Assembly (NCBI RefSeq): GCF_009650435.1
Contig: NZ_VVIP01000031.1
Span: 1 to 54,980 of the forward strand
From: Foetidibacter luteolus
Lineage (GTDB): Bacteria; Bacteroidota; Bacteroidia; Chitinophagales; Chitinophagaceae
Reading direction: 5' to 3'
Length of the DNA stretch: 54,980 nucleotides
Numbering within the stretch: position 1 is the first letter of the stretch; each line of letters opens with the position of its first letter. The notes beneath the pieces are model-generated. The model searched no databases and was not told where the DNA came from. It was given only the letters and a program-made list of their open reading frames with translations. A program made the position numbers and the translations under genes. Of the stretch, positions 7,751 through 18,320 are shown piece after piece.

Positions 7751-10210
7751 CTATTCAGTTTTCAAACTCTTTACAGGATTTCTTAATGCGGCCTTAACCG
7801 CCTGGAAGCTGATAGTGGCCAGCGCCACAACAACCGCGGTTACACCTGCCAGAGCAAAAAACCACCAGCTTAGGTTAATACGGTAAGCAAAATCCTGTAG
7901 CCAGCGGCGCATCAAAAGCCAAGCAAAAGGCGAAGCTATTACAAAGGCAACCAGCACCAGCTTAACGAAATCTTTGGACAGGAGCAACACAATATTGGAT
8001 ACCGAAGCACCCAATACCTTACGTACCCCAATCTCTTTGGTGCGTTGCGCCGTTGCAAACAGTGAAAGCCCCAGCAGACCAAGGCAGGCTATAAAGATGG
8101 CAAACCCGGCAAAAATGCCAAATATTTTACCGAACAACTGGTCATCGCTGTATTGGCGGTTAAACTTTTCGTCAAGAAAGTAATAATCGAAAAAATTGCC
8201 GGGGAAGAAAGATGCGTATTTTGTTTTGATGGCGTTAACGGTGGCTGAAATATCTTTTGCATCCACCTTTACACAAATGGGGTTATCCGTACCATAGCTG
8301 GGTTGCAGTATAACCGGCTCAACCGGGTAGCGTAATGATTTCTGGTGAAAATCGTTAACCACGCCCACAATATCCCACTCCCGGCCAAAGAGTTTTATCT
8401 TTTTGGTTACAGCTTCCTCACTGGAAGCAAAGCCCAACAGTTTAACCGCAGATTCATTCAGCATTACATTGTGCAGCTTATTGTAATCGGGGCTGTAATC
8501 ACTGGCTGTAAAGTTTCTGCCGGCCAGCAACTTTACATCAAATACATGGATGAAATCAGCATCTACACTGCTGCGCCGCATAGATACTTTGCTTTCTGTG
8601 TTCTTATCCGTACGCCTTACATCAAAAGCCCTTGCCAGCTCAGTACCGGCTGTTCTGCCGATAACGGATGCGCCGTACACATGGGGTATTTGCTTCAGTT
8701 CGTTTTTAAAACTGTTTTCTTTATCAATAAAGCTGGAATCCCACCGGGTTAATATTGGCGGCTTTACCACCAGTACCTGCGACAGGTTAAAGCCAAGGCT
8801 TTGACTGCTTAAAAACCTTACCTGCCGGTAAACAACTATTGAGCCGATAATCAGTATTACCGTTACAGCAAACTGGCCGGTAACTAAAACCTTTCTTAAG
8901 AGTATGCCTTTACCGGAAGTGCTGAAGCGGCCCTTTAAGACCATCATAGGCTTAAAAGCAGACAATACAAAAGCGGGGTAAAACCCGGAGCCTAATATGC
9001 CCACCACCAGCAGCGCTGCTACTACAACACCAACCCCGTAAACGCTGACGCCTTTGCCCAATACACTGGCTATGGAAAGCTTGTGACCTACCAGGTTATT
9101 GAAACCATCCTGCACCAAAAGCACCAGGCCCAGTGCAATAACCAAAGCCATGATATTAATAACCAGCGACTCTGTTAAAAATTGCCTTATCAATTGCTGC
9201 CTGGTGGCGCCGGCCACTTTACGCACACCCACTTCCTTAGCCCTGTCCATTGACTTTGCGGTAGAAAGGTTGATATAATTAACCCAGGCAATCAGGATGA
9301 TAAGTACGGCGATTACCAATAAGCCCCATACTACCGTAGCATTACCGGTTTTACCAATTTCGTACTCGTAATCTGAATGCAGGTGCGCTTTGGCAAGTGG
9401 CTGCAGGTAGAATTTCTCTACACTGCCAGATACTTTTGCACCCTGGAAATACTTTTGGCTGAACGCATCCAGTTTAGCTTCCAGTGCTTTGTAATCTGTG
9501 CCAGATTTTAGTTGTATGTAATGCCAGAAATCAGAGTCAGTAAAATCGTAATCAGCTTCTTTCCATTGCCCATTGCCGCTGTATAAAGTATTGTAAGATA
9601 CCAGCATGTCAAACTGCAGATGGGAATTTTCCGGCGCATCTTTGCAGACAGCAGTTATCTTATACGGCAACGAATCCCGCAATATTACCACAGCCTTGCC
9701 CACAACAGCATTGAAATTATCGTTGCTTATATCAAACATCTTACGTGCCAGTGTTTCTGTTAGAATAACAGAGTTGGGGTTAACCAGGCCGGTATTGGCA
9801 TCGCCGGTGGTAAAAGGGTAAGAGAACATACGCAGGAAACTGTTGTCAACCGCCAGCGCTTTCTGGTCGCCTATTTTCTTATCATTGTAACTAACCACCA
9901 GTTCGCTAAAGGGCTCAACCCTTGTGTTTTCCAGCACTTCGGCATAATCGTTCTTCATGGCTTTGCCAATGGCCGAATAAGTAATAGTGCCATGCTGCAC
10001 CAGCTTGCCGTTTTGGTACCTGTCGTTGGTAACGCGGTACAGGTCGGCCACGTTTTTGTTAAACCGGTCATAGCTTAGTTCAAAGCTTACATACTGCATA
10101 ATAAGCAGGCAGGCAGCCATGCCAATGGCCAGGCCCGCTATATTAATAGCCGAAAATGCTTTGTTCTTTGTCAGGTTGCGCCATGCGGCAAGAAAATGGT
10201 TCTTTAACAC
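7751..10210 (-). CDS. ABC transporter permease, FtsX/MacB type (paralogue 1 of 4)
   Basis: This 819-residue inner membrane protein has the large Bacteroidetes double-FtsX layout: an N-terminal helix (FSAINIAGLAIGMAACLL), a MacB-type periplasmic core, three membrane helices with the coupling motif RAKEVGVRKVAGA, a second periplasmic core, and a C-terminal FtsX domain with RTKEIGVRKVLGAS. It ends in NPVKSLKTE. Such permeases need a separate LolD/MacB-type ATPase; none lies nearby. The start is GTG at 10210: an in-frame TAA lies two codons upstream and no ATG occurs in the first 30 codons. It is the last gene of the four-gene series in the transcribed direction. Confidence 0.92.
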   Translation of the reverse strand: MLKNHFLAAWRNLTKNKAFSAINIAGLAIGMAACLLIMQYVSFELSYDRFNKNVADLYRVTNDRYQNGKLVQHGTITYSAIGKAMKNDYAEVLENTRVEPFSELVVSYNDKKIGDQKALAVDNSFLRMFSYPFTTGDANTGLVNPNSVILTETLARKMFDISNDNFNAVVGKAVVILRDSLPYKITAVCKDAPENSHLQFDMLVSYNTLYSGNGQWKEADYDFTDSDFWHYIQLKSGTDYKALEAKLDAFSQKYFQGAKVSGSVEKFYLQPLAKAHLHSDYEYEIGKTGNATVVWGLLVIAVLIILIAWVNYINLSTAKSMDRAKEVGVRKVAGATRQQLIRQFLTESLVINIMALVIALGLVLLVQDGFNNLVGHKLSIASVLGKGVSVYGVGVVVAALLVVGILGSGFYPAFVLSAFKPMMVLKGRFSTSGKGILLRKVLVTGQFAVTVILIIGSIVVYRQVRFLSSQSLGFNLSQVLVVKPPILTRWDSSFIDKENSFKNELKQIPHVYGASVIGRTAGTELARAFDVRRTDKNTESKVSMRRSSVDADFIHVFDVKLLAGRNFTASDYSPDYNKLHNVMLNESAVKLLGFASSEEAVTKKIKLFGREWDIVGVVNDFHQKSLRYPVEPVILQPSYGTDNPICVKVDAKDISATVNAIKTKYASFFPGNFFDYYFLDEKFNRQYSDDQLFGKIFGIFAGFAIFIACLGLLGLSLFATAQRTKEIGVRKVLGASVSNIVLLLSKDFVKLVLVAFVIASPFAWLLMRRWLQDFAYRINLSWWFFALAGVTAVVVALATISFQAVKAALRNPVKSLKTE

Positions 10211-10576
10211 GGGTTATGTTTTTAGTGAATGGTGTATTTTGAATGCAATTAGTTAAGGAATACATGCCAGGTTAAGCATAGTCATGCTGAGTTTATCGAA
10301 GCATTATCGAAACCGTTATATGTACTTTTCGTTTCACGATACGCCTTCGACAAGCTCAGGCTGACATCCTTAATCAAACGACATTGTATTTTAAATGGTC
10401 AATGGCGGATACATTTTACTTCATTCCCTGGAGATATTTACATGCACAAGTTACTATCCTACCCGGGTCTGAAAAGCTGCCCAATGAACCGGACGATGAA
10501 CGTAGTGCGACGCAACGATGCTCAATAGTACTACTGTCGCCGGGTTAATAGCATGCTTTTCTATACTCTCACAACC
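10211..10576. repeat. Intergenic region with inverted TGAGC/CTCAGG element and family B copy
   Basis: No gene is supported. GTCATGCTGAGTTTATCGAAG (10281-10301, given here as two words, GTCATGCTGAG and TTTATCGAAG) faces CCTTCGACAAGCTCAGG at 10343-10359, forming an imperfect inverted repeat about 90 bases long. Bases 10461-10545 are a forward family B copy containing GACGATGAACGTAGTGCGAC. The region separates permease paralogues 1 and 2, so read-through transcription is possible but the pair is not tightly coupled. Confidence 0.65.
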
Positions 10577-13015
10577 CTACTCATTACGTAATGATTTTAC
10601 CGGGTTGGCCATTGCCGCCTTAATGGATTGTATGCTTACCGTTAACATGGCTATCAGCAAGGCAATAATGCCTGCTATAAGAAATATCCACCACTGTATG
10701 TGGATGCGGTAAGCAAAATCCTGCAGCCAGTTATTCATGGCCAGCCAGGTTAACGGAACTGCCATAATAAACGATATGGCCACCAGCAACAGAAACTCTT
10801 TAGATAACAAATACAACAGGTTAGATACCGAAGCTCCTAAGACCTTGCGAATGCCTATTTCTTTGGTACGCTGCAATACATTATAGGCCGATAAGCCGAG
10901 TAAACCAAAGCATGCAATAAGTATGGCCAGGAATGCAAACAAACCAAATACTTTTCCAAACTGTTCGCTGGATTTGTATTGTTTATCGTATAGTTCATCA
11001 AGAAAATAATAGTTAAATGGATCGGCAGGAAAATACTTGTTCCAGGTACGTTGTATGGATGCCACGGCTGACTGCATATTACCAGACTGCATTTTGATGG
11101 CATAAGCACTACGCACCCCCGGGGTTAACCGGAAGACCATGGGATCTATGGGCCTTTGCAAACCCTGGTGGTGATAGTTGGCCACTACCCCGGCAATGAA
11201 AGCTGTATCGCCGCCGCTTAATATCTTTTTGTTTACAGCCTCTTCAGCGCTTTTAAACCCTAATACTTCTATGGCCCTTTCGTTAAGCAGGATAGACTTT
11301 CGATCAGCAGGAAAATCTTTAGAAAAATTGCGGCCGGCCTTAATGCTTAATTCATAAGCAGGTATAAAATCATAATCAATACCCATGTTATATAAGGTAA
11401 CACGCTCTCCTTTGGCATCTTCCAGCTTTCTTGCCCCGTTGGTCCAGTAAATTTCACGCCCCATTACACTGGAGGAAGCGGTAACAGTTTTAACAACCGG
11501 CATTTTAAGCAGTTGGTTTTTAAAAGACTGGTATGCGCCGCTATACAAAGAATCAATCACGCTGCCGGCGCCATCCATTACCAACGTTTGATTGATATTT
11601 ACACCTAACTTCTGGCTACGCATAAAATTAACCTGCCTGTACACAATGATTGTTCCCGCAATTAAGATTACCGATGTGGCAAACTGCCCCACAATTAAAC
11701 CCTTGCGCAGGAATACGCCCTTGCCGGAATTCTTAAACATACCCTTTAGCACAACGATTGGCTTAAAGGCAGATAATACCAGGGCGGGGTAAATACCTGA
11801 TAAAACAGTACCTGCCAGGAACATAACTAAAAAGACCATCCAGTAACTGCCAGGCAATATAAAACTGCGCTTAATTTCAATACCGGTAAGATTGTGAAAA
11901 GCAGGCATCAAAGCCCATACCAGCAGGGCGGCGATAAGCAGGGCAACCAGATTAAGCAATAAACTCTCACTCATAAACTGCATTACCAGGCTGTGGCGGC
12001 TGGCGCCCATTACTTTTCTAACTCCTACTTCTTTGGCCCTTTCAATTGAGCGGGCCGTAGCAAGGTTAATATAGTTTATCCAGGCAATACCAATGATGAA
12101 AAAGGCAATCATGTACAGGAAGGAAACAGACTGTCCATCACCATTAACCTCTGCTTCCTGGTTGTAGTTGGAATACAGATGGATGTCTTTCTCCGGGATA
12201 AGGTAAAGCTCGTTGCGCATGCCCGCATTTTTGTAAGCAGGATCATTATTCATGTACTTATCCGAAAATGCCGGCAGTTTAGCCTCGAAAGTTTTTACAT
12301 CTGTACCGGGTTTTAATTTTATGTATGAATAGAAATCATACCAGCCCCAACTTGTTTGTGCCGAGTTATCTTTATCACCCTGCTTTACAAGCTCCTGCCT
12401 TAGGGTGCTGAAAGAAATAAGGTAATTGATTACCAGGTGGGAGTTTACCGGGTAGTCTTTAAACACACCGCTTACTTCATACACCTGTACAGAATTTCCT
12501 TTAGACACCAGCGTTTTGCCAACAGCGTTTGCCGAACCAAAATATTTTTTTGCCATTGATTCGGAAACAATCATTTTATACGGCGCATTCAGTGCGGTAA
12601 CAGGATTGCCCTTTACAAACGAAACATTCAGCATGCCGATGGCTGAGGAATCAGCGAAATAACCTTTTGTTTCATTGAACTTTATATTGCGTTCTTCATT
12701 GGCTAAAAGGCCTTCTGCATCCATCAGGCGGCAGTAGTCTTCTACTTCCGGGAAATCTTTTTTGAGGGTAGGCGCTATGGCCGGGTAGCTTGTGGCCGAT
12801 TGCCAGGACAACTTTCCTTTCTGGTATGCATCTAACCGTACACGCACTATTTGTGAAGCATTGGGGTTAAAGTTTTCAAAACTTCTCTCGTAAGACACAT
12901 AATGAAATATAAGCAGGCAACAGATAATACCAATTGAGAGGCCCGCAATATTCAACAGAGAGTACTCTTTTCTTTTAATCAGGTTGCGAATGCCGGTTTT
13001 GAAATAAGCGCTCAT
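10577..13015 (-). CDS. ABC transporter permease, FtsX/MacB type (paralogue 2 of 4)
   Basis: This 812-residue protein has the same architecture as its neighbours. It has an N-terminal helix (YSLLNIAGLSIGIICCLL), a periplasmic MacB-like domain, and a first coupling motif RAKEVGVRKVMGASRHS. It then has FLRKGLIVGQFATSVILIAG before the second periplasmic domain, a second coupling motif RTKEIGIRKVLGASVSN, and the ending NPVKSLRNE. It starts with ATG. It lies 87 bases downstream of paralogue 3, the closest spacing in the series, so these two are probably co-transcribed. By family it would move or release lipids, lipoproteins or antimicrobial compounds using a partner ATPase; the substrate cannot be assigned. 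Confidence 0.92.
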   Translation of the reverse strand: MSAYFKTGIRNLIKRKEYSLLNIAGLSIGIICCLLIFHYVSYERSFENFNPNASQIVRVRLDAYQKGKLSWQSATSYPAIAPTLKKDFPEVEDYCRLMDAEGLLANEERNIKFNETKGYFADSSAIGMLNVSFVKGNPVTALNAPYKMIVSESMAKKYFGSANAVGKTLVSKGNSVQVYEVSGVFKDYPVNSHLVINYLISFSTLRQELVKQGDKDNSAQTSWGWYDFYSYIKLKPGTDVKTFEAKLPAFSDKYMNNDPAYKNAGMRNELYLIPEKDIHLYSNYNQEAEVNGDGQSVSFLYMIAFFIIGIAWINYINLATARSIERAKEVGVRKVMGASRHSLVMQFMSESLLLNLVALLIAALLVWALMPAFHNLTGIEIKRSFILPGSYWMVFLVMFLAGTVLSGIYPALVLSAFKPIVVLKGMFKNSGKGVFLRKGLIVGQFATSVILIAGTIIVYRQVNFMRSQKLGVNINQTLVMDGAGSVIDSLYSGAYQSFKNQLLKMPVVKTVTASSSVMGREIYWTNGARKLEDAKGERVTLYNMGIDYDFIPAYELSIKAGRNFSKDFPADRKSILLNERAIEVLGFKSAEEAVNKKILSGGDTAFIAGVVANYHHQGLQRPIDPMVFRLTPGVRSAYAIKMQSGNMQSAVASIQRTWNKYFPADPFNYYFLDELYDKQYKSSEQFGKVFGLFAFLAILIACFGLLGLSAYNVLQRTKEIGIRKVLGASVSNLLYLLSKEFLLLVAISFIMAVPLTWLAMNNWLQDFAYRIHIQWWIFLIAGIIALLIAMLTVSIQSIKAAMANPVKSLRNE

Positions 13016-13102
13016 ACAATTCAGTTGATATTTTAAATGTTGTTTCCCTAACGCATTGTTTCCGCCGTACTAATGAACTGTCTACCTTGCATTACCGGTA
13101 CA

Positions 13103-15532
13103 TCATTCCGTTCTCAAACTCTTTACGGGATTTGCCATTGCAGCTTTAACCGTTAACAAACTAATTGTAACCAATGCTATCAACGCCGCAATTATGCCAG
13201 CTACAACAAACATCCACCAGGGGATACTGATGCGGTACGCAAAATCAAGCAACCACTGGTGCATGGCATACCACGCCACAGGAAACGCTATTACAGCGGC
13301 GATTGCTACCAGCTTTAAAAAGTCTTTTGATAACAATTGAACGATGCTGCCAACACTTGCACCCAGTACCTTGCGTATGCCTATTTCTTTTATGCGCTGT
13401 GTAATGGTAAAGGAAGAAAGACCGAACAACCCAAGGCATGCAATAAAAATAGCAATGCCTGCAAAAACGGTGAAGATGGTGCCCTGCCTTTGCTCAGATT
13501 CGTACAGGCGGTCGTAACGCTCGTCTACAAAACTGTAATCAAACGGCGCTTCAGGCAAAAACTGCTTCCATACTTTTTCAATATGATTAATGGCGCCTGC
13601 AATGTTGCCCCCTGAAATTTTAACCGAGATGCTTCCGTAATTCCCGTTGCCTGCGGGTACAATCAGTATTAATGGAACTATTGCCTGCCGCATGGATTCA
13701 AAGTGAAAATCTTTCATAATGCCCACCACTTTTCCTCTTACATCGGCATAACGAAAATCTTTGCCTACGGCTTCTGAAGCAGATTTTAAGCCCAATGCTT
13801 TTACCGCCGCTTCATTCAATATAAACGAAGAGCTGTCTGTGCCATATGACCGGGAAAAACTACGGCCCTCCACCATTTTGATGTTGTAGGTTTTGATAAA
13901 ATCCTGGTCAACTGCTACGTATTTAATGTCTGCGTTGGTTGGTGCCAGTGAATCGCCGCGGCTCATTTCAGAACCCTGTGCATCCAGCAAACGGCCGGAA
14001 GGTATGCGGGATGAGCGGGTTACATTGGTAACACGGGCATCTGCCAGCAATGATGTGCGGAAAGATTCATAAGCATTATCCAGCCGCGTATTGTAACTTA
14101 TTGTAAGCACATGGTCCTTATCCAGCCCAAGCGATGTTTGCTGCATGTACTTCAACTGCTGAAAAACAACACCTGTACTGATAATAAGAATAATAGATAC
14201 GGCAAACTGCACGGTAACCAAAACCTTTCTGAAGGAAACAGTGGAGCCACCTATCTTCATCATCCCCTTTAAAACTTTTACCGGCTGAAAGGATGACATA
14301 AATACCGCGGGATAAATACCGGAAACAAAGCCAACAACAACCGGTACAAGCAAAAGGCATAAAAGAATAAACCCTTTAAACAATACAGCAAATGAAAGTG
14401 TTTGACCAGATACTTTATTAAGCCAGGGCAATGCAAAGTACGTTAATGCCAATGCAAGCAGCATAGCTATAAAAGATATAATAACAGACTCGCTTAAAAA
14501 CTGTGCAATTATTTCTTTTCTTTCCGCACCCACTACTTTACGTATGCCAATTTCCCTGGCCCTTAAGGCAGAGCGTGCCGTTGAAAGGTTCATATAATTA
14601 ATGCAGGCAATCAGCAATATAAAAAGTGCGATGGCAGAAAAAATATATACCCGTTTAATGTCGCCGTTTTCTTCTGCTTCATAATCCAGGTGCGACTTGA
14701 GGTGAATGTCAGTAAGCTTTTGCAAAGTAAGCGCTGTCCACTTGGAGGGTTTTACTTTATCGCCGGGTTGTGTCATTACCTTGTCAAGAAAAGCGGGAAA
14801 CTGTGCTTCCATTTTTTGCACATCAACATTATCCGGCAACACGGCGTAGGTAAGAAAAGAATTGTTGCCCCAGTTGGTACGAAGATTTTCCTCTCCGTAT
14901 ATGGCCGTATCCCTAAGAGTGTTAAACGAGAACATGATAGACGGATGAATATGCGAATTAGCCGGGAAAGATTCATACACACCTGTTACCCTGAACGGTC
15001 TTTGCGTATTATCAAATTTCACCATCTTGTTCAGAGGCTCTTCGTTACCGAAGTATTTCCGGGCCATTTCCTCGTTAAGCATAACGCTGTAGGGCTCCTT
15101 AAGTGCTGTGGCGGAATTTCCCTTGAGCATATTCAGTTTAAAAACGCCAAAGAAATTCTCATCTGCAAAATAACTGTTACGCTCATTAAATATTTTGTCG
15201 CCATACTGCAGCGTGGTTGTACCAGAAGGAAGCAGCACCGTCATCTTTTGTATCTGCGGAAAATCATTCTTCAGCAGCGGCCCAAAGGGCGGTGCCAATG
15301 TTCCTAAATGCAGCGACACAACGCCCGTTTCCGAGTTCCTGAAAATGCGGGTAAAGCGGTAAATGTTTTCAGCTTTGTTGTTGTATTTATCATAGCTCAA
15401 CTCATTGATGATATAAGTTGAAATGAGCAAGCAGCAGGTAAGCCCAACCGTTAACCCAAAAAGGTTAATGAAGGATATGAATTTGTACTTCATCAAATTC
15501 CTGAACGCGATTTTCAAATAGTTCTTTATCAT
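13103..15532 (-). CDS. ABC transporter permease, FtsX/MacB type (paralogue 3 of 4)
   Basis: This 809-residue paralogue starts at ATG 15532 with a short cytoplasmic stretch (AFRNLMKYK) and the helix FISFINLFGLTVGLTCCLL. The coupling motifs are RAREIGIRKVVGAERKE in the first half and RIKEIGIRKVLGASVGS in the second, and the C-terminus is NPVKSLRTE. The repeated coupling helices normally contact a LolD-like ATPase. The gene is followed after 87 bases by paralogue 2 and preceded by a 394-base repeat-filled gap. Similarity along the whole length indicates an old tandem duplication. Confidence 0.92.
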   Translation of the reverse strand: MIKNYLKIAFRNLMKYKFISFINLFGLTVGLTCCLLISTYIINELSYDKYNNKAENIYRFTRIFRNSETGVVSLHLGTLAPPFGPLLKNDFPQIQKMTVLLPSGTTTLQYGDKIFNERNSYFADENFFGVFKLNMLKGNSATALKEPYSVMLNEEMARKYFGNEEPLNKMVKFDNTQRPFRVTGVYESFPANSHIHPSIMFSFNTLRDTAIYGEENLRTNWGNNSFLTYAVLPDNVDVQKMEAQFPAFLDKVMTQPGDKVKPSKWTALTLQKLTDIHLKSHLDYEAEENGDIKRVYIFSAIALFILLIACINYMNLSTARSALRAREIGIRKVVGAERKEIIAQFLSESVIISFIAMLLALALTYFALPWLNKVSGQTLSFAVLFKGFILLCLLLVPVVVGFVSGIYPAVFMSSFQPVKVLKGMMKIGGSTVSFRKVLVTVQFAVSIILIISTGVVFQQLKYMQQTSLGLDKDHVLTISYNTRLDNAYESFRTSLLADARVTNVTRSSRIPSGRLLDAQGSEMSRGDSLAPTNADIKYVAVDQDFIKTYNIKMVEGRSFSRSYGTDSSSFILNEAAVKALGLKSASEAVGKDFRYADVRGKVVGIMKDFHFESMRQAIVPLILIVPAGNGNYGSISVKISGGNIAGAINHIEKVWKQFLPEAPFDYSFVDERYDRLYESEQRQGTIFTVFAGIAIFIACLGLFGLSSFTITQRIKEIGIRKVLGASVGSIVQLLSKDFLKLVAIAAVIAFPVAWYAMHQWLLDFAYRISIPWWMFVVAGIIAALIALVTISLLTVKAAMANPVKSLRTE

Positions 15533-15926
15533 GAGGGAATATTGTTTGATTGTTCAAAGTTTAATATTCAATGTTCATCAAACATCTTGTTTAATGACTA
15601 TTCAGACTATGATACCAGCGACAGTATTTTATGGGATCGGCTGTTGCGTCGCAAGCACTTCATCGTTCTGTTCATTGGGCAACTTTTCAGCCCGGATAGA
15701 TTTTAAGACGGAACTTTAAACCTCACCAGCCTGCTGCACATTGCTGCATAGCGTACAAGGCCCTTCGTTTTGCTCAGGGCAGGCTACTGCGGCAATTGCT
15801 GAATAGAATTGCCTCAGTACAAGTGAGTGACACAACCGGGGCTTAATAGTAGCAACCAAGCCCGGGTCCAAAAAAATCCTCACAACATCAAACCGCAAAC
15901 AAAAGAACATTACACTACCTGTACGC
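15533..15926. repeat. Intergenic region with family B copy and degenerate repeats
   Basis: No gene is supported. Bases 15611-15699 are a reverse-orientation family B copy (GATACCAGCGACAG, GGCTGTTGCGTCGCAAG, then CATCGTTCTGTTCATTGGGC). Bases 15719-15790 hold a second motif, CAGCCTGCTGCACATTGC, that reappears inverted near 37285-37310. TTCAAAGTTTAATATTC words at 15550 resemble those at 29400 and 37450. Confidence 0.6.
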
Positions 15927-18317
15927 TTACTCGTCTTTTAAACTGTTCACCGGGTTCATTAAAGATGCTTTAACGGCATGATAGCTTACTGTTGCCAAAG
16001 CAATTAATACGCAGGCCGCCGCCGTTATGATAAACACCCATGGCTGCATTGATATGCGAAAAGCAAAATCCTGCAGCCATTTACCGGCAACATACCAGGA
16101 AACAGGCAAGGCTATTACAATGGCTATCGCTACCAGTTTTACAAAGTCTGTAGACAGCAACCATGCTATGTTAACCATGTTAGCACCCAGCACTTTTCTT
16201 ATACCTATTTCTTTTGTGCGTTTAATGGTATTGAAAGCGGCAAGACCAAAGAGGCCAAGACAAGCAAGCACTATGGCAAGGCCCGCAGCTATACTGAACA
16301 ATAAAGATGTTCTTTGCTCGGCGGTATATAAGTTGTTGTAATCTTCATCAAGAAAATGGTATTCAAACGGGCGGTGTGGCACACGCTGTTTCCATAGTTG
16401 CTCAAGACCTGTAATGATATTGCTTACATTACCCGGCTTAAGGCGTATGTAAAACTCACGCACAAAATCGTTACTTAAAAACATAACCAGCGGGGTAATT
16501 TGCTGGTGAAGGGATTGGAAATGAAAATCTTTAACCACACCTGTAATAATGCCGGGTGCGCCCTTGAATATACGTTTGCCCAAAGCCTCGCCGGGCGTAA
16601 AGCCCAGGGCCTTAACAGCGGCTTCATTTAACACAAAACTATACTGGTAATTTGCGCCGTTATTGGATGTATCCATCAAAGCGAAATCGTTTTGCTGAAA
16701 ATCACGGCCGGCCACCAGCTTCATATCCAGCGTTTTTATAAAATCCAGCTCTACCGGCAAAGCAGTTATGGTAATCCCTTTTTTACCGGCGCCTTCGTCT
16801 GAGGTAATGCCGTCGCCCCAGTTAATGTATGCCGGAGATTCATAGCCGCCGCTTACACTTTGCACGCCCGGCTGCAAAGCAATGGCCTGCTTAAGCGATG
16901 CATAGTCGCTGCGCATTTTACCATCTACCGGCAATATCAATACATGCTCTTTATTATAGCCCAGGTTTTTGCCGCGTATATAGCGCATCTGCTGCAATAT
17001 GATAACTGTGTAAGCTATAAGAAATACCGATATGGCAAACTGCACAACAATCAACGACTTTCTGAAAACCGAACTACCCCCTGAGAAATTAAACCCTTTC
17101 TTTAAAACATCTATTACGCCGGCGCCGGCCAGCACCAAGGCGGGATAAGCGCCTGCCAGTGCACTAACCAGCAACACTACCAATACAACTACCAGCATTA
17201 TTGCCGGCTGCAGCAAATCAGCGGTTTCAAACTGCTTGCCTGTAACCTGGTTAAAATAAGGCAACAGCAAAACACTAAGCATGTAAGCCAGCAGCGTGGC
17301 TATAACAGTAAGCGCCAGAGACTCTCCTATAAACTGCCAGAACAATTGTTTTTTAGAGGCCCCCATTACTTTGCGCATGCCAACCTCGCCGCTGCGGCCG
17401 GCAGATTGCGCGGTAGCCAGGTTGGTATAGTTTACACAGGCTATCAGCAATATCAGCAAGGCCACTACACCAAACATGTACACATAGGTAATGCTGCCAT
17501 CCGGGCTAAAGGATGAGTAGAGGTGCACACGGGTTAACGGTTCCAGGTGGTAGGTTAGGTAAGAGCCGTCATCAAGCCCCGCTTCCTGGCGAACCTGGGA
17601 TGTTTTCATAAAAGCCTCTACCTGGTTTTGCAAAACGGGCAACTGTTGCCCATTGTTTAAAAGCAGGTAGGTAAGATAGTTGGCTGTCCACCACTGCTCT
17701 TCCACTACGCTTTTACCCAGGTTGTCAAAAGCCACCGCACAGTCAAAACGCAACTGCGAGTTTTGAGGGATATCTTTTACAATGGCAGAAACGGTATATG
17801 CTTTTTCCCTGATGGTTATTGATTTGTTCAAGGCATCTTCGTTACCAAAATATTTACGGGCAAGGGTTTGGGTAACAACTATTTTATCCGGCGCATCCAG
17901 CGCTGTTGCCTTGTTACCCTTTATAAAACCGAAAGAAAAAATATTGAACAGCGAAGCATCCGCGTAAAGAAATTCATTTTCTTCAAACTGCTTATCTCCG
18001 TACTTAAGAACAGCCTGGCCCTTCATGGTACGTACATAATCTTCTACAGCCGGGAAACTTCTCTTAAACTGTGGGCCTACTTTTGTACCGGTAGTAACCG
18101 CGGTATTTACTTCACCATTGCCACCATATTCCATAGTAACCAGTGCTATGCGGTTGGCATTAACATTAAACCTGTCGTAGCTAAGCTCATTTAAAATATA
18201 AACACCAATAAGTATAGATGCGGCAATACCAATGGTAAGCCCTAATATGTTGATGGCAGAATAGAGTTTGTTTTTGCTGATGTTTCTCCAGGCTATCTTA
18301 AAATAAGTCTTTAGCAT
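15927..18317 (-). CDS. ABC transporter permease, FtsX/MacB type (paralogue 4 of 4)
   Basis: This 796-residue protein is the first of the four in the transcribed direction and the most divergent of them. It begins with AWRNISKNK and the helix YSAINILGLTIGIAASILIG. Its first coupling motif is RSGEVGMRKVMGASKKQ (Gly-Glu in place of the Lys/Arg-Glu of the others), the second is RTKEIGIRKVLGANMVN, and it ends NPVNSLKDE. A membrane-embedded middle section and two large periplasmic domains match the other paralogues. Upstream sits the DUF4097 gene on the same strand, 126 bases away, with a hairpin in between. Confidence 0.92.
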   Translation of the reverse strand: MLKTYFKIAWRNISKNKLYSAINILGLTIGIAASILIGVYILNELSYDRFNVNANRIALVTMEYGGNGEVNTAVTTGTKVGPQFKRSFPAVEDYVRTMKGQAVLKYGDKQFEENEFLYADASLFNIFSFGFIKGNKATALDAPDKIVVTQTLARKYFGNEDALNKSITIREKAYTVSAIVKDIPQNSQLRFDCAVAFDNLGKSVVEEQWWTANYLTYLLLNNGQQLPVLQNQVEAFMKTSQVRQEAGLDDGSYLTYHLEPLTRVHLYSSFSPDGSITYVYMFGVVALLILLIACVNYTNLATAQSAGRSGEVGMRKVMGASKKQLFWQFIGESLALTVIATLLAYMLSVLLLPYFNQVTGKQFETADLLQPAIMLVVVLVVLLVSALAGAYPALVLAGAGVIDVLKKGFNFSGGSSVFRKSLIVVQFAISVFLIAYTVIILQQMRYIRGKNLGYNKEHVLILPVDGKMRSDYASLKQAIALQPGVQSVSGGYESPAYINWGDGITSDEGAGKKGITITALPVELDFIKTLDMKLVAGRDFQQNDFALMDTSNNGANYQYSFVLNEAAVKALGFTPGEALGKRIFKGAPGIITGVVKDFHFQSLHQQITPLVMFLSNDFVREFYIRLKPGNVSNIITGLEQLWKQRVPHRPFEYHFLDEDYNNLYTAEQRTSLLFSIAAGLAIVLACLGLFGLAAFNTIKRTKEIGIRKVLGANMVNIAWLLSTDFVKLVAIAIVIALPVSWYVAGKWLQDFAFRISMQPWVFIITAAACVLIALATVSYHAVKASLMNPVNSLKDE

Positions 18318-18320
18318 GTT

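Noticed and set aside
14690..15307. Open frame of 205 residues on the plus strand
   Set aside because: It is antisense to permease paralogue 3, which is well supported; the antisense product is basic and unlike any protein.
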